Source: Amycolatopsis nigrescens CSC17Ta-90 (GTDB lineage: Bacteria; Actinomycetota; Actinomycetes; Mycobacteriales; Pseudonocardiaceae). From it: a stretch of 64,000 bases of DNA. Numbering within the stretch: the first letter of the stretch is position 1; each line of letters starts with the position of its first letter. A program made the position numbers and the translations under genes. The notes beneath the pieces are model-generated. The model saw only the letters and a list, made by a program, of their open reading frames with translations. It had not been told where the DNA came from and searched no databases. Positions 41,476-49,412 of the stretch are shown here, piece after piece. The DNA lies in assembly GCF_000384315.1 (NCBI RefSeq), contig NZ_ARVW01000001.1, forward strand, positions 6,989,001 through 7,053,000, in the 5' to 3' direction.

Positions 41476-42809
41476 CACATCGCGTCCGTCAACAGGTCCA
41501 GCTCGGCGGCGGAGGTGGCCGAACCCGGCCCGTCGAGCACCACCTCGGCCGGGTGGTCCTTGCCGAGGAACCTGGTCACCATCGACCGGCAGTAGGCACC
41601 CGCGTTGCCGAACACCAGCGTGTCGCCGACCTTGGGCAGCGGCAGGGAAAGACCGCGTGCCAGGAAGTCCTGCGAGTAGGTCGAGCTGCCGCAGAGATAG
41701 ACCGGCCGGTGATCCGGCGGCGTCCGGGAGTCCCGCCCGACGATGCCGCAGGGATGCTCGGCGCGGTCCGGGTACATCAGCGGCCGGGGGAAGACGGCCA
41801 CCGAGGCGTTGGTACCGACGAAGATCCGGTCGGCGCGTTCCTTCACGTCCACCACGGTCACGAAGAAGTGCCCGCAGCTCGCGGCGAGATAGCGGCCGGG
41901 CTCGATCAGGAACCGGACCGCGCGGCCGGTCCGCCGTTCCAGCGTCTCCAGGTGGGCGCGGACCCCGCGGCTGTAGGCGTCGGTGTCGAACGGCGGTTCG
42001 CCCGGCATTGCCACGCGGAACCCACCACCGGCGTCGATGAAGGTCAGGTCCGGCAGCGCGGTCGCCACTTCGGCGAGCCGCCCGATGCCCTCGACCAGCG
42101 GCTCGACCGGCAGGTTGGTGCCAAGGTAGGAATGCACCCCGCCGATGCGCAGCCCGTGCTCACGCGCCGCGTCCACCGCCGCGGGCAGCTCGGCGGGCAG
42201 GACCCCGAACCGGTAGCCGGGATCGTCGCGCAGGGTGTCCCCTTCGGCGAAACCGACGCTGACGCGCAGCCCCACCTCGTGCCCCGGCCCCGCGGCCACG
42301 CCGAACCGGCGGACCTGCGCGACGGAGTCGAGCACCACGCGCACGCCGAGGTCGGCGCAGTGCCGCATCTCCTCGTCGACCATGTTGCTGGACGCGTACA
42401 CCAGCCGGTGCGGGGGCACCGCGCTGCCGAGTGCGATGTCGAGGTGCTTGCGCGAGTTCACGAACACGCCGTGGCCTGCCGCGCGGATGCAGTCGATCAC
42501 CCGCGGGTGGTCGTTGGCCATGCTGGCGAAGTGAATGCTCTTGCGGGCGATGGGCAGCGCGCCGATCTCCGCGCAGCGGGCGCGGAGTGCGGCCAGGTCG
42601 TACACATAGGTCGGCCGGTCTTTCGCCGTGCCGGCCGCGACGATATGCGCGGGAAGGCGGCCGAGACCGGCGACGGGCACAGCGTCGGGCACAGCGTCGG
42701 GCACAGCGTCGGGCACAGCGTCGGGCACAGCGTCGGGCACAGCGTCGGGCACAGCGTCGGGCACAGCGTCGGGCACAGTGTCGGGCACGGCGTCGGGCTG
42801 GGTGCTCAT
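41475..42809 (-). CDS. PLP fold-type III (DapDC/alanine racemase-like) protein with atypical active site
   Basis: Protein of 444 residues. After a repeat-rich leader (residues 6-45, ten Asp-Ala-Val-Pro-like units) comes an alanine-racemase-type barrel and a C-terminal beta domain, as in diaminopimelate and ornithine decarboxylases. The usual PLP-lysine segment YAxKAN reads FASMAN here, with Met97 at the Lys position, and the decarboxylase Cys block GPxCxSxD appears as GSSTYSQD, without Cys. GAYCRSM near the end fits the family GAY motif. It may be a non-catalytic or altered enzyme. It overlaps the radical SAM stop (TGATG) and the TldD start. Confidence 0.8.
   Translation of the reverse strand: MSTQPDAVPDTVPDAVPDAVPDAVPDAVPDAVPDAVPDAVPDAVPVAGLGRLPAHIVAAGTAKDRPTYVYDLAALRARCAEIGALPIARKSIHFASMANDHPRVIDCIRAAGHGVFVNSRKHLDIALGSAVPPHRLVYASSNMVDEEMRHCADLGVRVVLDSVAQVRRFGVAAGPGHEVGLRVSVGFAEGDTLRDDPGYRFGVLPAELPAAVDAAREHGLRIGGVHSYLGTNLPVEPLVEGIGRLAEVATALPDLTFIDAGGGFRVAMPGEPPFDTDAYSRGVRAHLETLERRTGRAVRFLIEPGRYLAASCGHFFVTVVDVKERADRIFVGTNASVAVFPRPLMYPDRAEHPCGIVGRDSRTPPDHRPVYLCGSSTYSQDFLARGLSLPLPKVGDTLVFGNAGAYCRSMVTRFLGKDHPAEVVLDGPGSATSAAELDLLTDAM
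42675..42794 (-). repeat. 12-base tandem repeat, ten units, inside a gene
   Basis: Ten near-identical copies of GACGCTGTGCCC (reading the minus strand), giving ten four-residue units, nine DAVP and one DTVP, at residues 6-45 of the PLP-type protein. Only the end-most units differ by single bases, so the array is a recent expansion and a likely source of length variation between strains. Confidence 0.9.
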
Positions 42810-44149
42810 CAGGACTCCTCCCGCACCAGGCGAACCTGTTCGGCATCGGGGCCGTGCTCGCCGACCAGGACGGTGGGATTCTCCATCACCCGTTCGCGGA
42901 ACAGTTCCTCGCGCCGCAGCACCGACCGGCGCTGGAACTCGGTGGCGCCGCAGCCGTCGAAGGTGTTGTTGTAGACGCTGGAGCTGCCGGGGCAGCGGCT
43001 CGTGCAGAAGTACTTGTCCTCGTTGATCGGGCAGCCTTCGCAGGTCTTCGCGAAGTTGTCCCAGGTGATCCGGCGGATCTCCCAGTCGGGGCCGGACCAG
43101 ATGTCGCGGAACGACTTGAGCATCACGTTCCCCGCGCACAGCACGTTGTTGCCGGAGCAGGTACTGCACGGGAAGGCGTCACCGCTCGAGTTGATGTAGG
43201 CCAGCCCGCGCCCGCTCATGCAGCGGCGGGTGGCGAAGACCATGGTCAGCAGGAAGTTGAACACCTTGCCGGAGCACAGGCCGAGCGTGCGGTCCTTGAC
43301 CCGCTCCCACTGCTCCTCGGCGATCCAGAACTCCGCGGCCAGGTCCACGTCGCCGACGGTGTTGGCCAGCTCGCGGTAGTGCGCGCCCCGGCCCATCGGC
43401 ACGAACGGCACGCTGCGCAGGCTGATGTCGTTGTCCACCGCCCAGCCGATGATCGTCTGCAGGTCGCTCGCGTTGTCGTGGGTGGTTGTGGTCATGATGC
43501 TGGTGTTGAAGCCGCGGTCGCGAATCTCCAGCAGCCGCCGGGTCACGTAGGAGAAATCGGTCTCGCCCCGGTACTTGCCCTGATCGTGGATGCCGTCCAG
43601 GCTGACGCTGATGATCACGTCGTCCTGCGGGATCCTGGCGAGCACCTTTTCGGTCAGCGGCACCGCGTTGGAGGCGATGCCGACCACGAACCCGAGCTGG
43701 TGCGCGTGCTCGACGATGGCCAGGAAGTCCGGGTGCACGCTCGGCTCACCGCCGGTGATCACGACCGAGAAGACGCCCATCTCGGCCCACTCGTCGAGCA
43801 GGGAGAAGATGCGCTCGGTGGACAGCTCGAGATTCCTCGACATGCCGCCTTCGACGAAGCAGTGCGGGCAGCGCAGGTTGCACCGGCGGGTGATCTCCAG
43901 CCAGGCCATGCACGGCGCCACGAAGTGGAAGTCTTCGGACACCGGCAGCGAGGTGAGCGCGTGTGCCCGGCATTCCTCGGCGGACAGCCCGGCCTCCACC
44001 AGCGGGAGCACGCTGTCCTCGTACATGCCGACGTGGCCGTGGGGAAAGGCCACCAGATAGCCGAAATCCTCCTTGCGGTAGCGCACGAACGGCCTCGTCC
44101 TGTCGGGCAGCGGCGTAGTGCCTCGGTAGGGCACGAGGTGCTGGAACAT
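42809..44149 (-). CDS. Radical SAM/SPASM domain protein
   Basis: Peptide-modifying type radical SAM enzyme of 446 residues. Cys90, Cys94 and Cys97 (CNLRCPHC) bind the SAM 4Fe-4S cluster. VVITGGEPSVHPDF and VSLDGIHDQ are the GGEP and SLDG core motifs. The C-terminal SPASM region has many cysteines (CMSGRG, FPCSTCSG, CEGCPINEDKYFC, CPGSS) for two auxiliary clusters. The first 75 residues may hold a leader-binding (RRE-like) fold, though this is uncertain. ATG 44149 is 2 bases after the stop of a small frame at 44152, with GGAGG at 44164-44160 upstream. It heads the coupled PLP, TldD, TldE-like genes. Confidence 0.92.
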   Translation of the reverse strand: MFQHLVPYRGTTPLPDRTRPFVRYRKEDFGYLVAFPHGHVGMYEDSVLPLVEAGLSAEECRAHALTSLPVSEDFHFVAPCMAWLEITRRCNLRCPHCFVEGGMSRNLELSTERIFSLLDEWAEMGVFSVVITGGEPSVHPDFLAIVEHAHQLGFVVGIASNAVPLTEKVLARIPQDDVIISVSLDGIHDQGKYRGETDFSYVTRRLLEIRDRGFNTSIMTTTTHDNASDLQTIIGWAVDNDISLRSVPFVPMGRGAHYRELANTVGDVDLAAEFWIAEEQWERVKDRTLGLCSGKVFNFLLTMVFATRRCMSGRGLAYINSSGDAFPCSTCSGNNVLCAGNVMLKSFRDIWSGPDWEIRRITWDNFAKTCEGCPINEDKYFCTSRCPGSSSVYNNTFDGCGATEFQRRSVLRREELFRERVMENPTVLVGEHGPDAEQVRLVREES

Positions 44150-44151
44150 CG

Positions 44152-44430
44152 CTAGCCAACCTCCAGTGGTCGTCGAGTCGAAATCTCTTCAAGGCGGGCG
44201 GCCAACTGGGGCCCGCTCAGGCCAGCCAGTCCGTGTTCGACCGGAATCGCTCCGGCAGAGTGGGCAGGTCGATACCGTCGGTCGCCGCGCAGCGGGTGGG
44301 GTAGCAGCCGCTGACGCGGCGATCGAACGGGGCACCTGGCCGGTGGACGAGGAAACCCTCGACACCGTGCGTGGCCGGCCAGGCGCCCGTTGAGGTGCTC
44401 GCCCAAGTAGCGGGCGTGGTTCCGTGGCAC
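44152..44430 (-). CDS. Unrecognised small reading frame, possible precursor or frameshifted gene
   Basis: A frame from GTG 44430 (7 bases after the NTF2-like stop) to TAG 44152 (2 bases before the radical SAM start), 92 codons. Its first 20 and last 22 codons look coding (ARYLGEHLNGRLAG; SGPQLAARLEEISTRRPLE), but the middle is an Arg/Pro-rich shadow. There the next frame reads protein-like sequence with high GC3 (FDRRVSGCYPTRCAATDGID, then TLPERFRSNTDWLA), stopping at TGA 44219-44217. Either two compensating shifts have broken a gene of about 90 residues, or this is a fast-evolving precursor peptide. Position in the operon makes it notable. Confidence 0.45.
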   Translation of the reverse strand: MPRNHARYLGEHLNGRLAGHARCRGFPRPPARCPVRSPRQRLLPHPLRGDRRYRPAHSAGAIPVEHGLAGLSGPQLAARLEEISTRRPLEVG

Positions 44431-44437
44431 CTGGCGG

Positions 44438-44932
44438 TTACTTGGGGGTGCCGACCTGGGCGGCGGCGGTGGCCACGCGCTCCTCGAGAACGGTGATCTC
44501 CTCGACGTCACGCGGGCCCGACTTCGGTGCGGCGGGCAGCGGCAGCGGCGAGTTGTGCATGTGGGCGATCTTGAGCTCGTCGCCGTGCAGCACGATGAGG
44601 TACGTCGCGCGGAGGTTGGTGACCTCGTCGTCGACCGAGATGCGGTTGTGGCAGGTGACCAGTGCGGTATCGCCGGCGATCCGGACCTCGGGAGCCATGA
44701 ACTGGCTGCGACGGGTCACGTTGCCGGCGAACGCCGGGCCGAAGGAGCGCTTGAACTCTTCCCTGCTGTCGATCCGCGTCGGAGCCGAGATCGTGAAGCA
44801 GGAGGCGTCGTGGGCGAAGTAGGAGAAGAACGCCTCGTCGCCGTTCTCGTATGCCTCGCGGAAGTCGTCGAGGAACTGCAGGACCTGCTCCTGCGTGACC
44901 TCGAGGATCCGGGGAGAAAGGGTTCCGGTCAT
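44438..44932 (-). CDS. NTF2-like (SnoaL/CaMKII-association type) protein
   Basis: Cone-shaped alpha+beta protein of 164 residues. The family pattern is visible in VLQFLDDFREAYENGDEAFFSYFAHDASCFTI, a strand GDTALVTCHNRISVDDEV and YLIVLHGDELKIAHMHNSP. Members are ketosteroid-isomerase-like enzymes or binding proteins. GGAGG is 8 bases upstream of ATG 44932; the in-frame ATG at 44995 lacks support. It is the first gene of the operon with the small frame and radical SAM gene, and diverges from the radical SAM-PqqD-flavin fusion gene. Confidence 0.8.
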   Translation of the reverse strand: MTGTLSPRILEVTQEQVLQFLDDFREAYENGDEAFFSYFAHDASCFTISAPTRIDSREEFKRSFGPAFAGNVTRRSQFMAPEVRIAGDTALVTCHNRISVDDEVTNLRATYLIVLHGDELKIAHMHNSPLPLPAAPKSGPRDVEEITVLEERVATAAAQVGTPK

Positions 44933-45082
44933 AACGGGTACCTCCGCTATCGAAAAGGATGTGCGAAACGGAAGGATCATGCGGCCGATGTGCACCGCAC
45001 AAGCTGGGACTTTAGGGTGCCGCTCGCATCGCGGGGAAGAGCGTCCGTCGCCGTCACGAGTGGCGATTCCTGCCCCTTAAGT

Positions 45083-45104
45083 GGCGAAAAATCACCGCCG
45101 GCGG
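45083..45104. repeat. Direct repeat copy 1, divergent radical SAM promoter
   Basis: GGCGAAAAATCACCGCCGGC followed by GG. It matches copy 2 (45146-45167) at 18 of 22 positions. The copies start 63 bases apart, six helical turns, and lie between divergent operons, suggesting two sites for one regulator. Confidence 0.5.
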
Positions 45105-45145
45105 GGAAGAATGGCGGCGAGAATTCAGGCGGCGTGTCCGGCGCC

Positions 45146-45167
45146 GGTGAAAAATGACCGTCGACGG
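45146..45167. repeat. Direct repeat copy 2, divergent radical SAM promoter
   Basis: GGTGAAAAATGACCGTCGAC followed by GG. It is the partner of 45083-45104, lies about 100 bases upstream of the fusion gene start and shares the A-tract AAAAAT. Confidence 0.5.
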
Positions 45168-45270
45168 CGCGCGGGGATGTTCTTCGCCGGTGCGCGACTA
45201 CGATCGTTTCGATCGGTACTCGCGCTGATGCCTGCTCCGCGGCTCCCTTTGATACGTGAGGAATCTGTTG

Positions 45271-47970
45271 ATGAAGGTCAGCTTGGCAACGAGTTTGCAT
45301 CTCGACCACGGCACGATGACACTCGACCACGAACCCGGTGACCCGCTGCCGATGCAGAGCTTCGTGCCCACCGGGCTGCTCTGCCTCAAGGCGTACGCGG
45401 AAAGCAGCGGCGTCGACGCGGACATTCGCGTCACCGAGCTGAACGGGCTGATCAACAGCGGCTTCATTCCCAACGACGACGCTTTCCACGAGCGGCTCGT
45501 GGACGCCTTCCTGGCGCCGGATGACGGTTTGGTCGGTTTGATGACCGACGCCGACTCGCTGCATCACACGATCACCATGGCGCGACTGCTCAAGCAGCGC
45601 TCACCGGAGACGCTGGTCTGCCTCGGCGGCCCGGCGTCTTCACCGATCTCCGAGCTGGTGCTGGAGCGGTTCCCGTTCATCGACATGGTGGTGCGCGGCG
45701 AGGGCGAGCTGACCTTCGCCGAGACGCTGCGGGGCCTCGACGACGAAGAGCGGCTGGCCGAGGTGCTGGGGCTGACCTGGCGTTCCGGCGAGAAGATCGT
45801 GCAGAACCCGGACCGGCAGGTGATGCCCGGCCTTGGCGAGCTGCCGATCCCGGAGTTCGAGGCATACGGCATGGACCCGGACGCGCCGATCTATCTGGAC
45901 GTCGGCCGCGGCTGCCCGTTCAAGTGCCACTTCTGCGCCACCGCGCCGTTCTGGAACCGGCGGTTCCGGATGAAGCCGATCGAGCGGATCGTGCAGGAGC
46001 TGACCCTGCTGCGCGACCGCTATCACCGCAACCACGTCGGCTTCGCGCACGACATCTTCACCGCGAACCGGCGGTGGACGCTGGAGTTCTGCCGTCACCT
46101 GATCGACAACCCGGTGGACATGACCTGGGCGTGCAGCACGCGGACCGACATCATCGACCGCGAGGTGCTGGAGGCGATGTCGGCGGCGGGCTGCGTGGAG
46201 ATCTACTACGGGATTGAAAGCGGTTCGCAGGCGATGCAGGCGGCCATCCACAAGAACCTGGACCTGGATCGCTCCCGTGAGGTCGTGGACATCACCTCTT
46301 CGGTCGGCATCCGGCCGGTGACCGGTTTCATCGTCGGCTATCCGATGGAGACGCGGGAGACCTTCAACGAAACCCTGACCCGGTTCTTCGAGTTCCTCCA
46401 GGTCGGCGGGTACCGGGCGCACCTGTTCACGCTCTGCCCGTTCCAGGAAGCGCCGATGTACAAGGACGGCCACAAGATCAGCCGGCGCGCGGCGTACTTC
46501 GAGCTGCCGCTGACGGCGGGCCCGGCGGGTGCGGGGGAGAAGCTGCGGGCGGAGCACCCGGACGTGTTCACCAGCCTCTACCGCTTCGACACGCCGGACC
46601 TCCCGGCCGACCTGATCGACGGTACCGAGGAGATCGCCTCACGCCTGGTCGTCTTCAAGGCGCTGTGGCCGCGCATGCTGGAGCACTACGACTCGCCGAT
46701 GGACTGGTACGAGCGCTGGATCGGGTGGATCCGGCGCTTCAACGCCGAGCACCGGCCCTCGACCTCGCTGCCTTCGCACGGCGAGATCGACGACATGATG
46801 ACCTTCGTCGAAGAGGAGCTCGACCGCATCGGCCTCACCGGCTCGCCGTTGTCCTCGCTGCTGCAGTACGAGCGGGAGAAGCTGCGCGCGAGCCGTGAAC
46901 TGACGAACTTCCCCGGCCGCGAGCCGGAGGCGAAACGCCACGACGACCTGACGCCGGACACCGTGCTCACGCGCGGCTGCGACTACCTGCTCAGCCCGCT
47001 CCAGCACGATCTCGGCGCGCTGCTGAACGGCGGGGAGGTCCGGTCGGCGGCGGGCCGGATGGCCGTCTTCGCGAAGGTCGAGGGCGAGGACATGCTCACT
47101 ATGCAGGTGGGTGAGCGCGCCGCGCGGATACTGAGCCGGGCCAGGCGGCCCCGTCGGATCAGGGACCTGGTGCGCACCCTTGGCGCCAACGGGTCGAACG
47201 GCGCCGACGGGCAGGCATTGGCGGAGACGACGCAGATCGTCGGGGCGCTGATCGAGCGCGGCCTGCTGGTGCGGGTGGATCACCGGGCGTGGGACGAGGG
47301 CGGCCTGATGCCGGGCTCACGCGGCGAGCACGAACTGCAGGAGCGGTTCAACAACGTCGCCAGGGCCTATGCCTTCTACGACAACCAGATGCTGGACCAT
47401 CTCAACCCGCTGATGCGGGAGTACGTCGCGCGCCAGTCGCTGTTCTTCGTCGGCACCTCGGACGCGCGGGGCAACTGCGACTGCTCGCTGCGCAATGGGG
47501 AACCGGGTGTGGTGCGGGTGCTGGACGAACGCACCTTGATCTATCCGGAGTACCGCGGCAACGGGGTGATGGCCAGCCTCGGCAATATCGCGGAGAACCC
47601 GCATATCGGCGTTTTCTTCGGGGACTTCTACCAGTCGACCGTCGGCCTGCACGTCAACGGCACGGCCAGCCTGCTGCCACACGACGAGCTGGCCTCATCG
47701 CTGGCCGGGCAAGACGAACTGCTGGCGGTGCTGGAGCAGGAGAACGAGAAGCCGCTGGAGACCTGGGTGCGGATCGAGGTGCAGGAGGCCTACATCCACT
47801 GCTCCAAGCACATCCCGTTGCTCAAACAGCTCGACAAGGACGTGTACTGGGGCACGGACGACCGCGGGTGCAAGGGCGGGGACTACTTCCGGGTGCGTTT
47901 CCGCACGACCTCGAAACGGCTGCCGACACCCGTTCCGCCGAGCGCGGAAAAAGAGGGTTCCGCGCCCTGA
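45271..47970 (+). CDS. Radical SAM-PqqD-pyridoxamine-phosphate-oxidase-like fusion protein
   Basis: Protein of 899 residues joining three functions. Residues 1-190 resemble a B12-binding domain (VCLGGPASS; VVRGEGELTF), but the DxHxxG cobalamin motif is not seen. Residues 205-480 are the radical SAM barrel, with Cys215, Cys219 and Cys222 (GCPFKCHFC). Residues about 565-680 form a PqqD-like, leader-peptide-binding type winged helix (MLTMQVGERAARILSRA; IVGALIERGLLVRV). Residues about 690-890 match MSMEG_1061-type flavin-binding PPOX proteins (FVGTSDARGNCDCSLR; VNGTASLL; VEVQEAY-like IEVQEAYIHCSK). GAGGAA 7 bases before ATG 45271 sets the start. It diverges from the NTF2/radical SAM operon. Confidence 0.88.
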   Translation: MKVSLATSLHLDHGTMTLDHEPGDPLPMQSFVPTGLLCLKAYAESSGVDADIRVTELNGLINSGFIPNDDAFHERLVDAFLAPDDGLVGLMTDADSLHHTITMARLLKQRSPETLVCLGGPASSPISELVLERFPFIDMVVRGEGELTFAETLRGLDDEERLAEVLGLTWRSGEKIVQNPDRQVMPGLGELPIPEFEAYGMDPDAPIYLDVGRGCPFKCHFCATAPFWNRRFRMKPIERIVQELTLLRDRYHRNHVGFAHDIFTANRRWTLEFCRHLIDNPVDMTWACSTRTDIIDREVLEAMSAAGCVEIYYGIESGSQAMQAAIHKNLDLDRSREVVDITSSVGIRPVTGFIVGYPMETRETFNETLTRFFEFLQVGGYRAHLFTLCPFQEAPMYKDGHKISRRAAYFELPLTAGPAGAGEKLRAEHPDVFTSLYRFDTPDLPADLIDGTEEIASRLVVFKALWPRMLEHYDSPMDWYERWIGWIRRFNAEHRPSTSLPSHGEIDDMMTFVEEELDRIGLTGSPLSSLLQYEREKLRASRELTNFPGREPEAKRHDDLTPDTVLTRGCDYLLSPLQHDLGALLNGGEVRSAAGRMAVFAKVEGEDMLTMQVGERAARILSRARRPRRIRDLVRTLGANGSNGADGQALAETTQIVGALIERGLLVRVDHRAWDEGGLMPGSRGEHELQERFNNVARAYAFYDNQMLDHLNPLMREYVARQSLFFVGTSDARGNCDCSLRNGEPGVVRVLDERTLIYPEYRGNGVMASLGNIAENPHIGVFFGDFYQSTVGLHVNGTASLLPHDELASSLAGQDELLAVLEQENEKPLETWVRIEVQEAYIHCSKHIPLLKQLDKDVYWGTDDRGCKGGDYFRVRFRTTSKRLPTPVPPSAEKEGSAP

Positions 47971-48116
47971 CCGTCCGGCCGGGAGCAACCGGACCCAGCG
48001 GCGCGCCCGCGCGGCGGGCACACTACGCTCGCTGGCCTGGTTACATCCGGTATCCGGGCGCGTGATGGTTCCCGGCCGAAGCGGCACGGCGGTGCCCGGA
48101 GTATCGCGGAGAATCG

Positions 48117-49349
48117 ATGAAACTGTCCACCGAAGCGCTGGGCGGCGTGCTTCGTGACGGCCCTTTCCGCAATTTCTGGATAGCTTTCCTGTTCTCCGGA
48201 ATCGGCGACGCGATGACCAAGACGGCGTTGGTCTGGTACGTGTTCGAGGCCACCCGCTCGCCGGTCGCCGTCGGACTGCTGCTGCTCGCCTACGCCGGGC
48301 CGGTCAGCGTCGGGGGACTGGTCGCCGGTTATCTGCTCGACCGCTTCGACCGCCGTCGCGTGATGCTGGCCGACAGCCTGGTGCGCGGCGTGGTGGTGGC
48401 CTCCGTGCCGATCGCCGCCGCGACGGGCCACCTGGCGCTGTGGCACGTGTACGTCGCGGCCGCGCTCTACGGCTTTCTGTTCATGGTCAGCTTGGCCGGC
48501 ACGCCAACGCTCATCCCGTCACTGGTCCGGAAAGACCAGCTGACCGCGGCCAACTCGCTGGAGACCCTGGGGTTCACCGTCAGCGGGGTGGCCGGGCCCG
48601 CACTCGGCGGCTTTCTCATCGCCGGCTTCGGCGCGCCGTTCGTGCTCGCGCTGGACAGTCTCTCGTACTTCGTCTTCGCGTTCGTGCTGGCGAGAATGAC
48701 CCTGCGTCCGGAGGAGAAACCGGCCGATGCGGGCCCGAAGTCGTCCTACCGGCTGATCGACGCGGTGCGCCTGATGTTCCGGAACCGCGTGCTGCTGAGC
48801 ACCACCTTGATGTTCATGGCCTTCAACGCCGGCGAGGGCTTTCTGCTGGTCTGGCTGCCGGTGCACGCCAGCGCGATGGCCTCCGGCGACGGTGCGCAGC
48901 TCTACGGGGTGCTGCTCACCGTGCTCGCTGCCGGCGAGGCGATCGGCGCACTGGCCGCGGGCAGCCTGACCGGGCCGCTGTCGGAGGGCCGGCTGATCTG
49001 CGGTGCCCAGATACTGGCCGGCCTCGGACTGGCGGTGGCCCTGCTCGGGCAGAACGTGTGGTCCACCGTGCCGGCACTGTTGCTGCTGGGGTTCTTCAGC
49101 GGCCCGATGACCGCGTGGGCGCAGACGCTGCGCATGCGGATCGTCCCGCCCGAGTTGCTCGGCCGCAGCTTCGCCCTGCTGCGTACCGTGATGCAGGTGA
49201 GCGGGCCCGCGTTCAGCGGCATCGGCGGCGCCCTGCTGCCGCTGCTCGGGCTGACCGGGATGATCGGGCTGTCCGCCGCGCTGATCACCCTGCCGGGGGT
49301 GGCCGGCACCCGGGTTCGCGAACTCGTCGGCACCGGGCGGAAAACCTGA
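48117..49349 (+). CDS. MFS transporter
   Basis: Inner-membrane facilitator of 410 residues with about 12 helices, of the MFS_3/enterobactin-exporter-like type. It opens with FRNFWIAFLFSGIGDAMTKTALVWYVFEATRSP and has VAGYLLDRFDRRRVMLADS as the loop 2-3 motif. It lies 146 bases after the fusion gene on the same strand and probably exports the product of this region. It converges with the LuxR-type gene; GGCC-TTC-GGCC (49388-49398) in the gap may form a weak terminator. Confidence 0.9.
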   Translation: MKLSTEALGGVLRDGPFRNFWIAFLFSGIGDAMTKTALVWYVFEATRSPVAVGLLLLAYAGPVSVGGLVAGYLLDRFDRRRVMLADSLVRGVVVASVPIAAATGHLALWHVYVAAALYGFLFMVSLAGTPTLIPSLVRKDQLTAANSLETLGFTVSGVAGPALGGFLIAGFGAPFVLALDSLSYFVFAFVLARMTLRPEEKPADAGPKSSYRLIDAVRLMFRNRVLLSTTLMFMAFNAGEGFLLVWLPVHASAMASGDGAQLYGVLLTVLAAGEAIGALAAGSLTGPLSEGRLICGAQILAGLGLAVALLGQNVWSTVPALLLLGFFSGPMTAWAQTLRMRIVPPELLGRSFALLRTVMQVSGPAFSGIGGALLPLLGLTGMIGLSAALITLPGVAGTRVRELVGTGRKT

Positions 49350-49412
49350 CGCCTCGGTGCCCAGCTGAGAATTCGCACCGCTAGCGCGGCCTTCGGCCTC
49401 GGCGAGGCTCGG

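Larger units (their letters stand above)
44933..45270. promoter_or_regulatory. Divergent promoter region between the two radical SAM transcripts
   Basis: No gene is seen in this 338-base gap. It must hold promoters for both directions. Its main internal structure is the pair of imperfect direct repeats at 45083-45104 and 45146-45167, plus several GGCGG/GGGGAAG runs. The base composition is slightly less GC-rich than in the flanking genes. Confidence 0.6.

Noticed and set aside
42675..42794. CRISPR-like short repeats
   Set aside because: The 12-base units are contiguous without spacers, keep the reading frame and lie inside a gene. This is a coding tandem repeat.
41553..42974. Plus-strand frame of 473 codons opposite the PLP-like gene
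   Set aside because: It is rich in Arg, His, Gly and Val in the pattern of a GC-rich shadow. The minus-strand frame carries recognisable family motifs and coupled starts.
43002..43199. Small plus-strand frame opposite the SPASM domain
   Set aside because: It is antisense to well-conserved cysteine motifs of the radical SAM gene, with no start signal.
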